Shown: piece by piece, positions 27,126 to 34,836 of the stretch
How the letters are laid out: the number at the start of each line of letters is the position of its first letter
How positions within the stretch are numbered: position 1 is the stretch's first letter
Assembly: GCA_913057785.1 (NCBI GenBank)
Contig: CAJXPD010000023.1
Location: 1 to 58,333, forward strand
Direction: 5' to 3'
DNA from: an uncultured Lewinella sp.
GTDB lineage: Bacteria; Bacteroidota; Bacteroidia; Chitinophagales; Saprospiraceae
DNA: 58,333 bases
Program-made: the position numbers and the translations under genes
The notes under the pieces: model-generated
What the model saw: only the letters and a program-made list of their open reading frames with translations
What the model was told of the DNA's origin: nothing
Databases searched by the model: none

Positions 27126-27467
27126 ATGCTAGTCAATAGTATTCACCTTGATAAAAGTACAAAGCTTCAGAAAGAAAGGAAAAGCTGGCTCCAGCAATAC
27201 TTGTCATTTTGTGATCGACAAATGGATCAGCGGACCCTCTGGTATTTGATTCCACTAATGTCTTTGCCGGCTGCTGTGATGCCGATTTCCATTTTCCTTA
27301 TGTCCTACTTCGAAGGCTACTTACTATTTGTCGGCGCAAGCATGCTTCTGTTTTTCTCAAATGTAGTTGCAAATATTGCGGAGCTATCTACTCGTTGGAC
27401 GATCAGCCTCTTCTTAGCTACGGTGGCTTTTAATCTTCTGTTCCCGCTATTGTGCTGGCTATGGTAG
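27126..27467 (+). CDS. Small membrane protein, first in the haemoglobin operon
   Basis: 113 residues. Basic N-terminus, then about three hydrophobic segments (near 41-55, 59-75 and 85-112). No family recognised. A cupin gene follows 46 bases later. Predicted to be under the Crp/Fnr site. Confidence 0.7.
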   Translation: MLVNSIHLDKSTKLQKERKSWLQQYLSFCDRQMDQRTLWYLIPLMSLPAAVMPISIFLMSYFEGYLLFVGASMLLFFSNVVANIAELSTRWTISLFLATVAFNLLFPLLCWLW

Positions 27468-27513
27468 TAGTTCCAAAACACGACAAGAAACACATTAATG
27501 CTAAGCTAAGTAA

Positions 27514-27810
27514 ATGGAAGATATGAGTAAATTCAAATTTATAAAGCTGCTGGAGAATGATAATCTAAAGCTGCTGAAAGGAAAAGGGGAGAGTGGCGAC
27601 AAAATGCAAGCACACATTGCGGACCGTGATACTTTCCTCTTGATCCTGAAAGGTAGCCTGAACTTTCGCTTAGGTACGAAGAACCGGTCTTTAGAGGGCG
27701 ATGATTTCCTGGAAATCCCTGCTCAAGAGGTGCATTCATTTACAGTTGATAAACCTTGCGAAGTGCTGCTGGTCTTGGACCCTAAGACTAAGATGACGTT
27801 TGTATCTTGA
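27514..27810 (+). CDS. Small cupin-fold protein
   Basis: 98 residues. Single cupin domain: DRDTFLLILKGSLNFRLG (motif 1-like, without the usual His pair), GDDFLEIPAQEVHSFTV (motif 2-like) and VLLVLDP. Only one clear His ligand is left, so metal binding may be weak. An internal ATG at 27523 (MSKF) is an alternative start. Second gene of the haemoglobin operon. Confidence 0.75.
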   Translation: MEDMSKFKFIKLLENDNLKLLKGKGESGDKMQAHIADRDTFLLILKGSLNFRLGTKNRSLEGDDFLEIPAQEVHSFTVDKPCEVLLVLDPKTKMTFVS

Positions 27811-27836
27811 GTAAATCTGCAGGTAAATAGAGTCTT

Positions 27837-28247
27837 ATGAGTCAGACTATGGTGATCTTACTTCCAGGGGTGTGGTTGGGCTTCGTATTAGGGATTTCTT
27901 TTCTCGAAGCCCCACTGAAATTCCAGGCACCTGGAATTACCCGAGAATTGGGATTGGGGATAGGTAAATTGGTTTTTGGTGCACTGAACAAGGTGGAACT
28001 TATCCTAGTCGTCCTACTTGCCTTGGTAAGTTGGAGTGTCAAGCTATCCACGGTGGGATGGATGATTCTGGTGATTTTACTTCTACTTCTTGTCGTTCAG
28101 ACCTTCATTCTACTGCCTAATTTGACCAGACGAGCCACTCTTATTCAATCAGGCGTTACACCTCCACCAAGTAAACGACATGTTGTTTACATCATTATGG
28201 AAGTAGTGAAGGTAGTGATGCTTCTTTTATTCGCATTTCAACTATAA
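27837..28247 (+). CDS. Small membrane protein, third in the haemoglobin operon
   Basis: 136 residues with about four hydrophobic helices (near 4-24, 49-65, 69-92 and 117-136) and a short basic loop. No family recognised with confidence. It ends 3 bases before the haemoglobin start, a sign of tight coupling. Confidence 0.7.
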   Translation: MSQTMVILLPGVWLGFVLGISFLEAPLKFQAPGITRELGLGIGKLVFGALNKVELILVVLLALVSWSVKLSTVGWMILVILLLLLVVQTFILLPNLTRRATLIQSGVTPPPSKRHVVYIIMEVVKVVMLLLFAFQL

Positions 28248-28250
28248 CAA

Positions 28251-28628
28251 ATGGGAGATATTCGATCCATATCAGAGATCAAGATTTTTGTGGATCATTT
28301 TTATGAAAAGATCCAGAAGGATGACTTGCTAGGACCGGTATTCGCACTACGCATTGCGGAGCGAGACTGGCCGCAACACTTGGAAAAGATGTATCGATTC
28401 TGGAATACTGTCCTGTTTTTTCAGAAAGATTATCGAGGGAACCCCTTCGCCAAGCACATCGGGCTGCACGTCCAGAATGATCACTTTAGACGATGGGTCT
28501 ATCTTTTTAGAGAGACAATCGATGACCACTTTTCTGGACCTAAGGCAGAAGAAACTAAGCAGCGTGCGGAAAGTATAGCCATGGTCTTTAACGCTCGCTT
28601 ATCGGGAGCCAGTAATGAGGTGCATTAG
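28251..28628 (+). CDS. Truncated haemoglobin (group III-like)
   Basis: 125 residues, full length for a truncated globin. LLGPVFALRIAERDWPQHLEKMYRFWNTVLF and FAKHIGLHVQNDHFRRWVYLF match the B, E and F-G helices; a His in the latter segment should be the proximal heme ligand. Group III is suggested by WPxH and FW. These proteins bind O2 or NO in nitrosative stress or low oxygen. Last gene of the operon; it overlaps the end of the convergent acyl-CoA synthetase gene by 4 bases. Confidence 0.92.
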   Translation: MGDIRSISEIKIFVDHFYEKIQKDDLLGPVFALRIAERDWPQHLEKMYRFWNTVLFFQKDYRGNPFAKHIGLHVQNDHFRRWVYLFRETIDDHFSGPKAEETKQRAESIAMVFNARLSGASNEVH

Positions 28629-30526
28629 GAAAAAGCCTGGCCAATCTTTTGCTCCTCCATCAAGCCTCGCAATTGATCCAAAACACTGAGGTCCTCTATC
28701 GTTGAAGGCGTATTAAAGGATTTACCATCCGCAATATAGCGCATGACCTTCCGGAGTATCTTGCCCGAACGCGTCTTGGGGAGCTTTTGCGCAATGGTGG
28801 CTCGTTTAAAACTGGCTACTGCTCCTACCTTGTCTCGAACCATCTGAATTAACTCTATTTCCAGGCTGGCTTCTGATTGCTCTACTCCGGCTTTCAGTAC
28901 TACAAAACCTACCGGTACTTGACCCTTTAGTTCGTCGGCTATTCCAATCACGGCGCATTCGGCTACCGCTGGGTGTGCGGCCACCACCTCTTCCATTTCA
29001 GCAGTAGATAGCCGATGCCCTGCCACATTAATGACATCATCTGTTCGTCCAGTGATAAAGATGAACCCATCTTCATCTTTGTAGGCCCCGTCGCCAGATA
29101 GGTAATAGCCAGGAAACTTCTCCAAGTAGGCAGATTTGAAACGGGCTGTATCTCCCCAAAGATTGGCTAGGGCGCCCGGTGCCAATGGATACTTGATACA
29201 CAAATATCCCTCTTCATTCGGCCCCATTTCTTGCCCTTGTCCATTGAAGATCGAAAAGGAATATCCACAGATAGGCTGCCCTGCAGAACCGGGTTTGACT
29301 GCTTGTAGCTCGACACCTGTCATGTTCCCAATCATCGGCCAACCCGACTCTGTCTGCCACCAATGATCAATGATGGGCACTTGTAGAAGATCGGAAAGCC
29401 AGGTAAGGGTAGATACATCACAACGCTCACCCGCTAGGAATTGGTAGCGAAGTGAAGAAGTATCGTAAGTTTTCTTGAATTGGCCATCAGGATCTTCTTT
29501 CCTAATGGCTCGGAAGGCTGTTGGTGCAGTAAAGAAGACATTGACTTTGTATTCTTCGATGATCCGCCAGAAGGTCCCTGGATCAGGTGTTTTGATGGGT
29601 TTTCCCTCGAAGAGGACGGTCGTACAACCATGGATTAAAGGTCCATAAACAATATAAGAATGACCGACTACCCAACCTACATCAGAAGCTGCCCAATATA
29701 CCTCCCCGGGAGCAATGCCATAAAAATGAGTCATACTGAATTTCATAGCTACGGCATGCCCTCCGTTGTCCCGCATTACGCCTTTTGGCTTTCCGGTAGT
29801 GCCGGAGGTATATAGGATGTATAATGGATCGGTAGCATCCAATTCGACGTAGCTCATGGGTTTGGCTTGCTGTCTTAAGTCCTCCCAGTCTAGATCGCGT
29901 CCGGTCTGCATTTCGGCGGCCACAAAATCTCTCTGATAAACGACCACTTGTTCCACCTCGTGTTGCGCTTCAGCTAGTGCAGCATCCACGATAGGCTTGT
30001 AAGGTACGATTCGATCAATTTCCTTACCCCCAGATGCCATCAATAGTACCTTGGGATGTGCATCATCAACCCGGATGGCCAATTCCCGAGCAGCGAATCC
30101 TCCGAATACCACCGAATGTACGGCTCCCAGACGAGCGCAGGCCAGCATAGCGAAAACCGTCTCTGGGATCATGGGCATGTAAATAATCACCCGATCTCCC
30201 TTCTCCACACCTAAAGCACTCAACATGCCAGCCACCAATTCTACTTCCTCCAATAACTCATTGTACGTAAACTGCTTTTTGGTTTCGGTTACAGGGGAGT
30301 CATAGGCTATTGCCACCTGATTTCCTCGTCCTTGCTCGACGTGGTAGTCTAAGGCCAGGTAGCTGGTGTTTAGCTTTCCTCCCTTATACCAGCGCGCGAG
30401 CTCATCTTCGTCCTGGCTCAGGATATCTGAAGGAAATTGAAACCACTGTATAGCTTTGGCTTGTTCTTCCCAGAATGAAATGGGATTATCTATACTATCT
30501 TGGTAGAATTTGTGATAAGTTGACAT
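28625..30526 (-). CDS. prpE: Propionyl/acetyl-CoA synthetase, PrpE type
   Basis: 633 residues, the length of AMP-forming acyl-CoA synthetases of the Acs/PrpE group. The signature TSGTTGKPKG (P-loop) and the C-terminal catalytic Lys in KTRSGKILRK are intact. The helix GWVVGHSYIVYGPL resembles PrpE more than Acs (which has T after GWV). It activates propionate or acetate with ATP and CoA. Cytoplasmic. The stop codon overlaps the end of the haemoglobin gene. Confidence 0.9.
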   Translation of the reverse strand: MSTYHKFYQDSIDNPISFWEEQAKAIQWFQFPSDILSQDEDELARWYKGGKLNTSYLALDYHVEQGRGNQVAIAYDSPVTETKKQFTYNELLEEVELVAGMLSALGVEKGDRVIIYMPMIPETVFAMLACARLGAVHSVVFGGFAARELAIRVDDAHPKVLLMASGGKEIDRIVPYKPIVDAALAEAQHEVEQVVVYQRDFVAAEMQTGRDLDWEDLRQQAKPMSYVELDATDPLYILYTSGTTGKPKGVMRDNGGHAVAMKFSMTHFYGIAPGEVYWAASDVGWVVGHSYIVYGPLIHGCTTVLFEGKPIKTPDPGTFWRIIEEYKVNVFFTAPTAFRAIRKEDPDGQFKKTYDTSSLRYQFLAGERCDVSTLTWLSDLLQVPIIDHWWQTESGWPMIGNMTGVELQAVKPGSAGQPICGYSFSIFNGQGQEMGPNEEGYLCIKYPLAPGALANLWGDTARFKSAYLEKFPGYYLSGDGAYKDEDGFIFITGRTDDVINVAGHRLSTAEMEEVVAAHPAVAECAVIGIADELKGQVPVGFVVLKAGVEQSEASLEIELIQMVRDKVGAVASFKRATIAQKLPKTRSGKILRKVMRYIADGKSFNTPSTIEDLSVLDQLRGLMEEQKIGQAFS

Positions 30527-30572
30527 GTTGAAGGAGTGCTTATTTGAAGGACTAGTGTTGTAAGGCTAAGAC

Positions 30573-32084
30573 TTAGTTTTCCAACTTGGCGCCCATTTGT
30601 TCTAGTACTTTTCTGTGATCGAATTGGGTGCAATGTCCTTGCATTGCAGTGAACTCTACTATGGCATCAGATTTCGGATTAGTGGTGCCTTTTAGGAATT
30701 TATCGAAAGCACGAGTAGCTGGATTAAGGTAAAAATTATCCATGTCACCCATCCAAATGTAGATCTTCCCTTGAAGCTTAGGCCCGAGTTCCTCCCAATT
30801 TTCTTTGGCGATTAACTTCAGATCATACTTCTTCCAGTGTTCCACGATGGCAGGATCGATAGCACCACTTTGCGGATCCCACATGTGAGCTGGCAAACCA
30901 TCTTTCCCCTTGGGACTGTACAATGCATTGTGAGCGCTAAACTGCCCACCGGAAGTGGCGTAGGAATTGGAATACCCCAATACATTCTCATAGTGGATGA
31001 AATCCTTCATCGTCAGGCGAGGATCTCCAGTGAGGTCTCTAGCGACCGGGCGAAGGTTTCCCCATTCATTGTAATAGAGGTTTTCATCCTTGTAGACATT
31101 AACCAACTGATAGTTTTCGAAATCAATAGCGTCCGGGCTATAAGACCAGGTACCGTTGAAGTGATCTGGGTAAAAAATCTGTAGCGCTAATGAGACCCAT
31201 CCGCCTGTGGAGCAACCATCCAGGAAACGATCTTTAGCACTCCCCGTACCTCGAAATTCACCTTCCAGATAAGGAATCAATTCCTCCGTCAGCGCATAAC
31301 CATAAGGCCCACTATTTTCGGAATCTAGCTGGTAGGAGTCGCCAAAGGGCCCTTCCCCATCTAAAAAGATATTCACGATTTCAGGGGATTCGTCAGATTG
31401 CCACCAGCCCATAAAACGCTTGCTTCCGGCTAAGCGACCTACTCGGGTATAGCGGCCGCCATAGCCAGCGATATTATATCGGAAAGGAAAACGTTTGTTT
31501 TCATCTTCGAAGTAAGCATCAGGGAGCAATACTCCAACTTTGAGGAACATGTCTTTTCCCCACCATTTCGACAAGGTGTCACTTCTGAATGTGACCTCTT
31601 TGACATTTGGATGGTTGGCGATTCTACGTTTTTGAACCACTTTATTGATAACCAAATTGAGCTTTTGACTCTTATTTACTTCCACCTTCATAACCTCACT
31701 GTATAGGTTGCCTGGAGCATTTGGGCGAGATTCAGACTTGTCCTGATCCCATAAGGCTTGTACGAAGTAAGTGCCTTCTGGTAATGCATCGAGTGAAATT
31801 TGTCCCGCTTTCATGAAGCCTTTACCTGCCGCTAAGGTGACCAACTTATCGGTAGACCATTTCTCGATATTCTTCGCGAACAAATAATTCCCTTGCTGCG
31901 GCCAGGTCCGGAAGCGGAGTTCACCTCGACCGTTTTTACTCATGAAAATGAGCAAGCGGCCATCGGCTTGAAATTGATCCTGGAGACTGGCGTCCACTTT
32001 AATGTCAACCGTCATCTGATGGATGGATTGAGCGCTTATAGCTGTAGGTAAGCAAAGCAAAAGGAGGTAAAAAAGGTTTTTCAT
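30573..32084 (-). CDS. Secreted esterase of the putative esterase (enterochelin-esterase-like) fold
   Basis: 503 residues. Signal peptide 1-18. A beta-rich N-terminal region covers about 20-170. The alpha/beta hydrolase fold follows with FLDGCSTGGWVSLAL as the nucleophile elbow (G-C-S-T-G) and later acid and His candidates (WMGDMDNFYL, GHCTQFDH). It probably cleaves an ester in the periplasm or outside. It lies 47 bases before the prpE start in the same direction. Confidence 0.82.
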   Translation of the reverse strand: MKNLFYLLLLCLPTAISAQSIHQMTVDIKVDASLQDQFQADGRLLIFMSKNGRGELRFRTWPQQGNYLFAKNIEKWSTDKLVTLAAGKGFMKAGQISLDALPEGTYFVQALWDQDKSESRPNAPGNLYSEVMKVEVNKSQKLNLVINKVVQKRRIANHPNVKEVTFRSDTLSKWWGKDMFLKVGVLLPDAYFEDENKRFPFRYNIAGYGGRYTRVGRLAGSKRFMGWWQSDESPEIVNIFLDGEGPFGDSYQLDSENSGPYGYALTEELIPYLEGEFRGTGSAKDRFLDGCSTGGWVSLALQIFYPDHFNGTWSYSPDAIDFENYQLVNVYKDENLYYNEWGNLRPVARDLTGDPRLTMKDFIHYENVLGYSNSYATSGGQFSAHNALYSPKGKDGLPAHMWDPQSGAIDPAIVEHWKKYDLKLIAKENWEELGPKLQGKIYIWMGDMDNFYLNPATRAFDKFLKGTTNPKSDAIVEFTAMQGHCTQFDHRKVLEQMGAKLEN

Positions 32085-32159
32085 GATAATTTGGCAATTT
32101 GAAATGAAGGGCAGGGAGCAATGAAGGCTGTGCCATTATCGGAAAAAAGATAAGAAAAA

Positions 32160-32189
32160 TTGCTGAGTGAATGGCTTCTAGTATATTTG
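32160..32189 (+). promoter_or_regulatory. Near-leaderless promoter of tgt
   Basis: TTG (32160-32162), a 19-base spacer, and a perfect -7 box TATATTTG (32182-32189). Given a start about 5 bases past the box, only about 1-3 bases precede the ATG at 32197. Confidence 0.6.
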
Positions 32190-32196
32190 CGGCGCA

Positions 32197-33330
32197 ATGC
32201 TACAATTCAAATTAGAATCGACAGACAAAGGATCAGCAGCTAGGGCCGGGGAGATCACGACTGATCACGGAACAATCCAGACGCCCATCTTTATGCCCGT
32301 GGGTACAGCGGGGACGGTGAAAGGCGTGCATCAGCATGAGTTAAAGGATGTAGTCAAGGCACAGATTATCCTAGGGAATACCTACCATCTCTACTTGCGC
32401 CCTGGTATGGAGATTTTGCGTAACGCAGGGGGCTTGCACAAATTCAATGGATGGGACGGACCTATATTGACCGATAGTGGAGGGTATCAAGTTTACTCCC
32501 TAAGTCATAGACGGAAGATTAAGGAAGAAGGCGTGACCTTCCAATCCCATATTGATGGTTCCAAGCATTTCTTTAGTCCGGAAGGCGCGATGGATATTCA
32601 GCGTACGATAGGCGGAGATATTATCATGGCCTTTGATGAATGTCCGCCCTATCCCAGTGATTATCGGTATGCGAAGCAGTCGATGGAATTAACCCATCGT
32701 TGGTTGAAGCGCTGTTGTGATCATGTAGATGCCACTGAAGGGTATTATGGTCATCATCAATCTCTTTTTCCGATTGTGCAAGGCAGTACCTATGATGATC
32801 TTCGGAAACAATCGGCAGAGACGATCGCGAGTTTTGAACGAGAAGGGAATGCGATTGGTGGATTGTCGGTCGGGGAGCCAGCTGAGGATATGTATAAACA
32901 CACCGCCCTGGTTTGTGAGATACTCCCCAAGGACAAGCCGCGTTATTTGATGGGAGTCGGTACACCGGCTAACCTCTTAGAATGTATTGCTTTGGGCGTA
33001 GATATGTTTGACTGTGTACTACCTACAAGAAATGCGAGACATGGGCTGTTATATACTGCCGAAGGGATCATTAATATCAAGAATGCCAAATGGAAGGATG
33101 TTCACGAACCGATTGATCCAGATGGCCCTTGTCCAACCAGCCGGTTTCACACCAAAGCGTATTTGCGACATTTGATGCACAGTGGTGAGTTATTGGCGGC
33201 GCAGTTGGCTTCTATTCATAATCTGACCTTTTTCTTATGGTTGGTGGGAGAGGCCCGAAACCATATTTTGGCAGGAGATTTTTCCGCTTGGAAGGACTCA
33301 ATGGTTAACAAACTGCAAAGGCGTCTATAA
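32197..33330 (+). CDS. tgt: tRNA-guanine transglycosylase
   Basis: 377 residues. It exchanges guanine at position 34 of tRNAs with a queuosine precursor. The catalytic pair is D93 (TDSGGYQ) and nucleophile D272 (MFDCVLPTRNARHG); the VGEP loop is present. The zinc site is altered: the family's C-x-C-x2-C reads G310-P-C312-P-T-S315, with His341 kept at the right distance, so two of four ligands are missing. I recall zinc-ligand loss in other Bacteroidota Tgt but cannot check it here. Followed by an LptF/G permease. Confidence 0.95.
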   Translation: MLQFKLESTDKGSAARAGEITTDHGTIQTPIFMPVGTAGTVKGVHQHELKDVVKAQIILGNTYHLYLRPGMEILRNAGGLHKFNGWDGPILTDSGGYQVYSLSHRRKIKEEGVTFQSHIDGSKHFFSPEGAMDIQRTIGGDIIMAFDECPPYPSDYRYAKQSMELTHRWLKRCCDHVDATEGYYGHHQSLFPIVQGSTYDDLRKQSAETIASFEREGNAIGGLSVGEPAEDMYKHTALVCEILPKDKPRYLMGVGTPANLLECIALGVDMFDCVLPTRNARHGLLYTAEGIINIKNAKWKDVHEPIDPDGPCPTSRFHTKAYLRHLMHSGELLAAQLASIHNLTFFLWLVGEARNHILAGDFSAWKDSMVNKLQRRL

Positions 33331-33383
33331 TTTGGTTAAAAAGCAGCAGGAATGCTTGGAAGTTAGTTTCTTTGTACCCACAT

Positions 33384-34472
33384 ATGCTAAAGATCCTCGA
33401 TAAATATATCATCAATAAGTTCATGTCCACCTTCTTTTTCACGGTGCTCATCTTCACGATGATATCTGTGATTATCGACTTTAGTGAAAAGGTGGAAAAG
33501 TTTATTGAGGAGCCGGTCACGAAGATGGAGATTCTATTGGATTACTATCCCAACTTCATCATCTTCATTCACGGGCTGCTTTGGCCTTTGTTTACCCTGA
33601 TTGCGGTTATCTTTTTTACCTCCCGGATGGCCTATAATTCAGAGATCATTTCCATCCTCAATGCAGGCGTGAGTTTCCGTCGATTGATGCAACCGTATAT
33701 GCTAGGGGCGACCTTCATTGCCGGCCTTCACCTCTTGGGGAATCACATCTTAATACCTAGAGGTAATAATATCCGCCTGGATTTTGAACATAAATACATC
33801 GCTAAGGACCGCGACATTGGGAAGACCAGGGATGTACATATGTTTGTGGCGCCGGATACTAAGATTTACATCAATTTTTATCGAAAAAGGGATAGTACCG
33901 CGCGCAACTTCCGGATTGAACAATTCGAAGGCAATCAGCTGGTGTATATGGTGAAAGCCAGTACTGCGGAATGGAAAGGCCCTCCAGATAAGTGGCGATT
34001 GAATAATTATGAAATCCGGACCTTCCGGGGAGAAAAGGAGACCTTTGAAATTGGCCGAGGCAAACATATTGACACAACCCTCAATGTCACTCCTCAGGAT
34101 TTCGTGGATTATGCCGATGTGCAAACCATGATGACCACCCCTAAGCTCAAACGCTTTATTGCTTTGCAACGAGAGCGTGGCTCCGGGAATCTAGAAAAGT
34201 ACCTAATAGAACTCTATCGAAGAACGGCTGAGCCCTTTACCATCTTTATTCTCACCATCATTGGCGTATCTATTGCTGCGCGAAAGGTCAGGGGAGGGAT
34301 GGGCTTACACTTGGCTATTGGAGTGGGCCTAGGAGCCATCTTTATCTTTTTGTCGCGATTCTCCATCGTTTTTGCTACCGGGCAATCCATCCCCGTTATG
34401 TTAGGGATTTGGTTTCCCAATATCGTTTTTACGGTCATCGCATTGTACCTAGTGCTGCGCGCACAGAAGTAA
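33384..34472 (+). CDS. LptF/LptG-family lipopolysaccharide export permease
   Basis: 362 residues from the ATG at 33384; a TTG at 33372 is less likely. Six hydrophobic helices in the LptF/G layout: three at the N-terminus (about 13-35, 57-80, 98-120), a beta-jellyroll periplasmic domain (about 125-270), and three at the end (SIAARKVRGGMGLHLAIG, IFIFLSRFSIV, WFPNIVFTVIALYLV). It forms the inner-membrane part of the lipopolysaccharide transport bridge with LptB. Which of LptF or LptG it is cannot be decided from the sequence. Next to tgt, a common arrangement in this phylum. Confidence 0.9.
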   Translation: MLKILDKYIINKFMSTFFFTVLIFTMISVIIDFSEKVEKFIEEPVTKMEILLDYYPNFIIFIHGLLWPLFTLIAVIFFTSRMAYNSEIISILNAGVSFRRLMQPYMLGATFIAGLHLLGNHILIPRGNNIRLDFEHKYIAKDRDIGKTRDVHMFVAPDTKIYINFYRKRDSTARNFRIEQFEGNQLVYMVKASTAEWKGPPDKWRLNNYEIRTFRGEKETFEIGRGKHIDTTLNVTPQDFVDYADVQTMMTTPKLKRFIALQRERGSGNLEKYLIELYRRTAEPFTIFILTIIGVSIAARKVRGGMGLHLAIGVGLGAIFIFLSRFSIVFATGQSIPVMLGIWFPNIVFTVIALYLVLRAQK

Positions 34473-34717
34473 GGAAGTGTGAATTTCAGACCAATAAATC
34501 GGTCAATTCTGGGGTGTCTCCCAAAAAATAAGCTCATTTTTTCCTAGATTAGCGGTGTCAGTATCAGGACTTCTCTATACTCGAAAGATTGCCTTATCCA
34601 TCTAGGTTTTATTGATAACCCTGATCTATCTATAAGGCGGGCCGGACATCCTTCATGCCAAGCATGTTCTCCAAGCGGCCCAGTATGGGCCCTAACCAAC
34701 GAAGAATTACAAGACGA

Positions 34718-34754
34718 AAAACTGGCCATTAGTAAGTATTGACTCGCCAGTTTT
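34718..34754 (+). terminator. Possible terminator hairpin of the tgt-lptF/G unit
   Basis: Perfect 9-bp arms AAAACTGGC and GCCAGTTTT around a 19-base loop. The right arm supplies TTTT and is followed by ATTTC. Confidence 0.45.
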
Positions 34755-34791
34755 ATTTCAAACATCTTCTTATATTTCGATACATCATTTT

Positions 34792-34818
34792 TTTGGAAAT
34801 GTCTAAGGCATTTCCAAA
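34792..34818. promoter_or_regulatory. Perfect 10-bp hairpin or operator before the GMC gene
   Basis: TTTGGAAATG (34792-34801) and CATTTCCAAA (34809-34818) with a 7-base spacer, 18 bases before the ATG. It could be an operator or a 5' leader hairpin. Confidence 0.5.
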
Positions 34819-34836
34819 CAAGAAAACTCGCTTTAT

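Larger units (their letters stand above)
34473..34836. other. Intergenic region with three inverted repeats
   Basis: 364 bases between the permease and the GMC gene. It holds GGCCCAGTATGGGCC (34677-34691), the pair AAAACTGGC (34718-34726)/GCCAGTTTT (34746-34754), and the 10-bp hairpin at 34792-34818. No small gene or RNA gene recognised. The middle hairpin may end the permease transcript. Confidence 0.5.

Noticed and set aside
34677..34691. GGCCCAGTATGGGCC as an operator
   Set aside because: Only a 6-bp stem with a 3-base loop, away from any start or -7 box; it can occur by chance.
34473..34836. A tRNA or riboswitch in the gap before the GMC gene
   Set aside because: No TTCRANNC loop, acceptor stem or aptamer core was found in this or the other large gaps.
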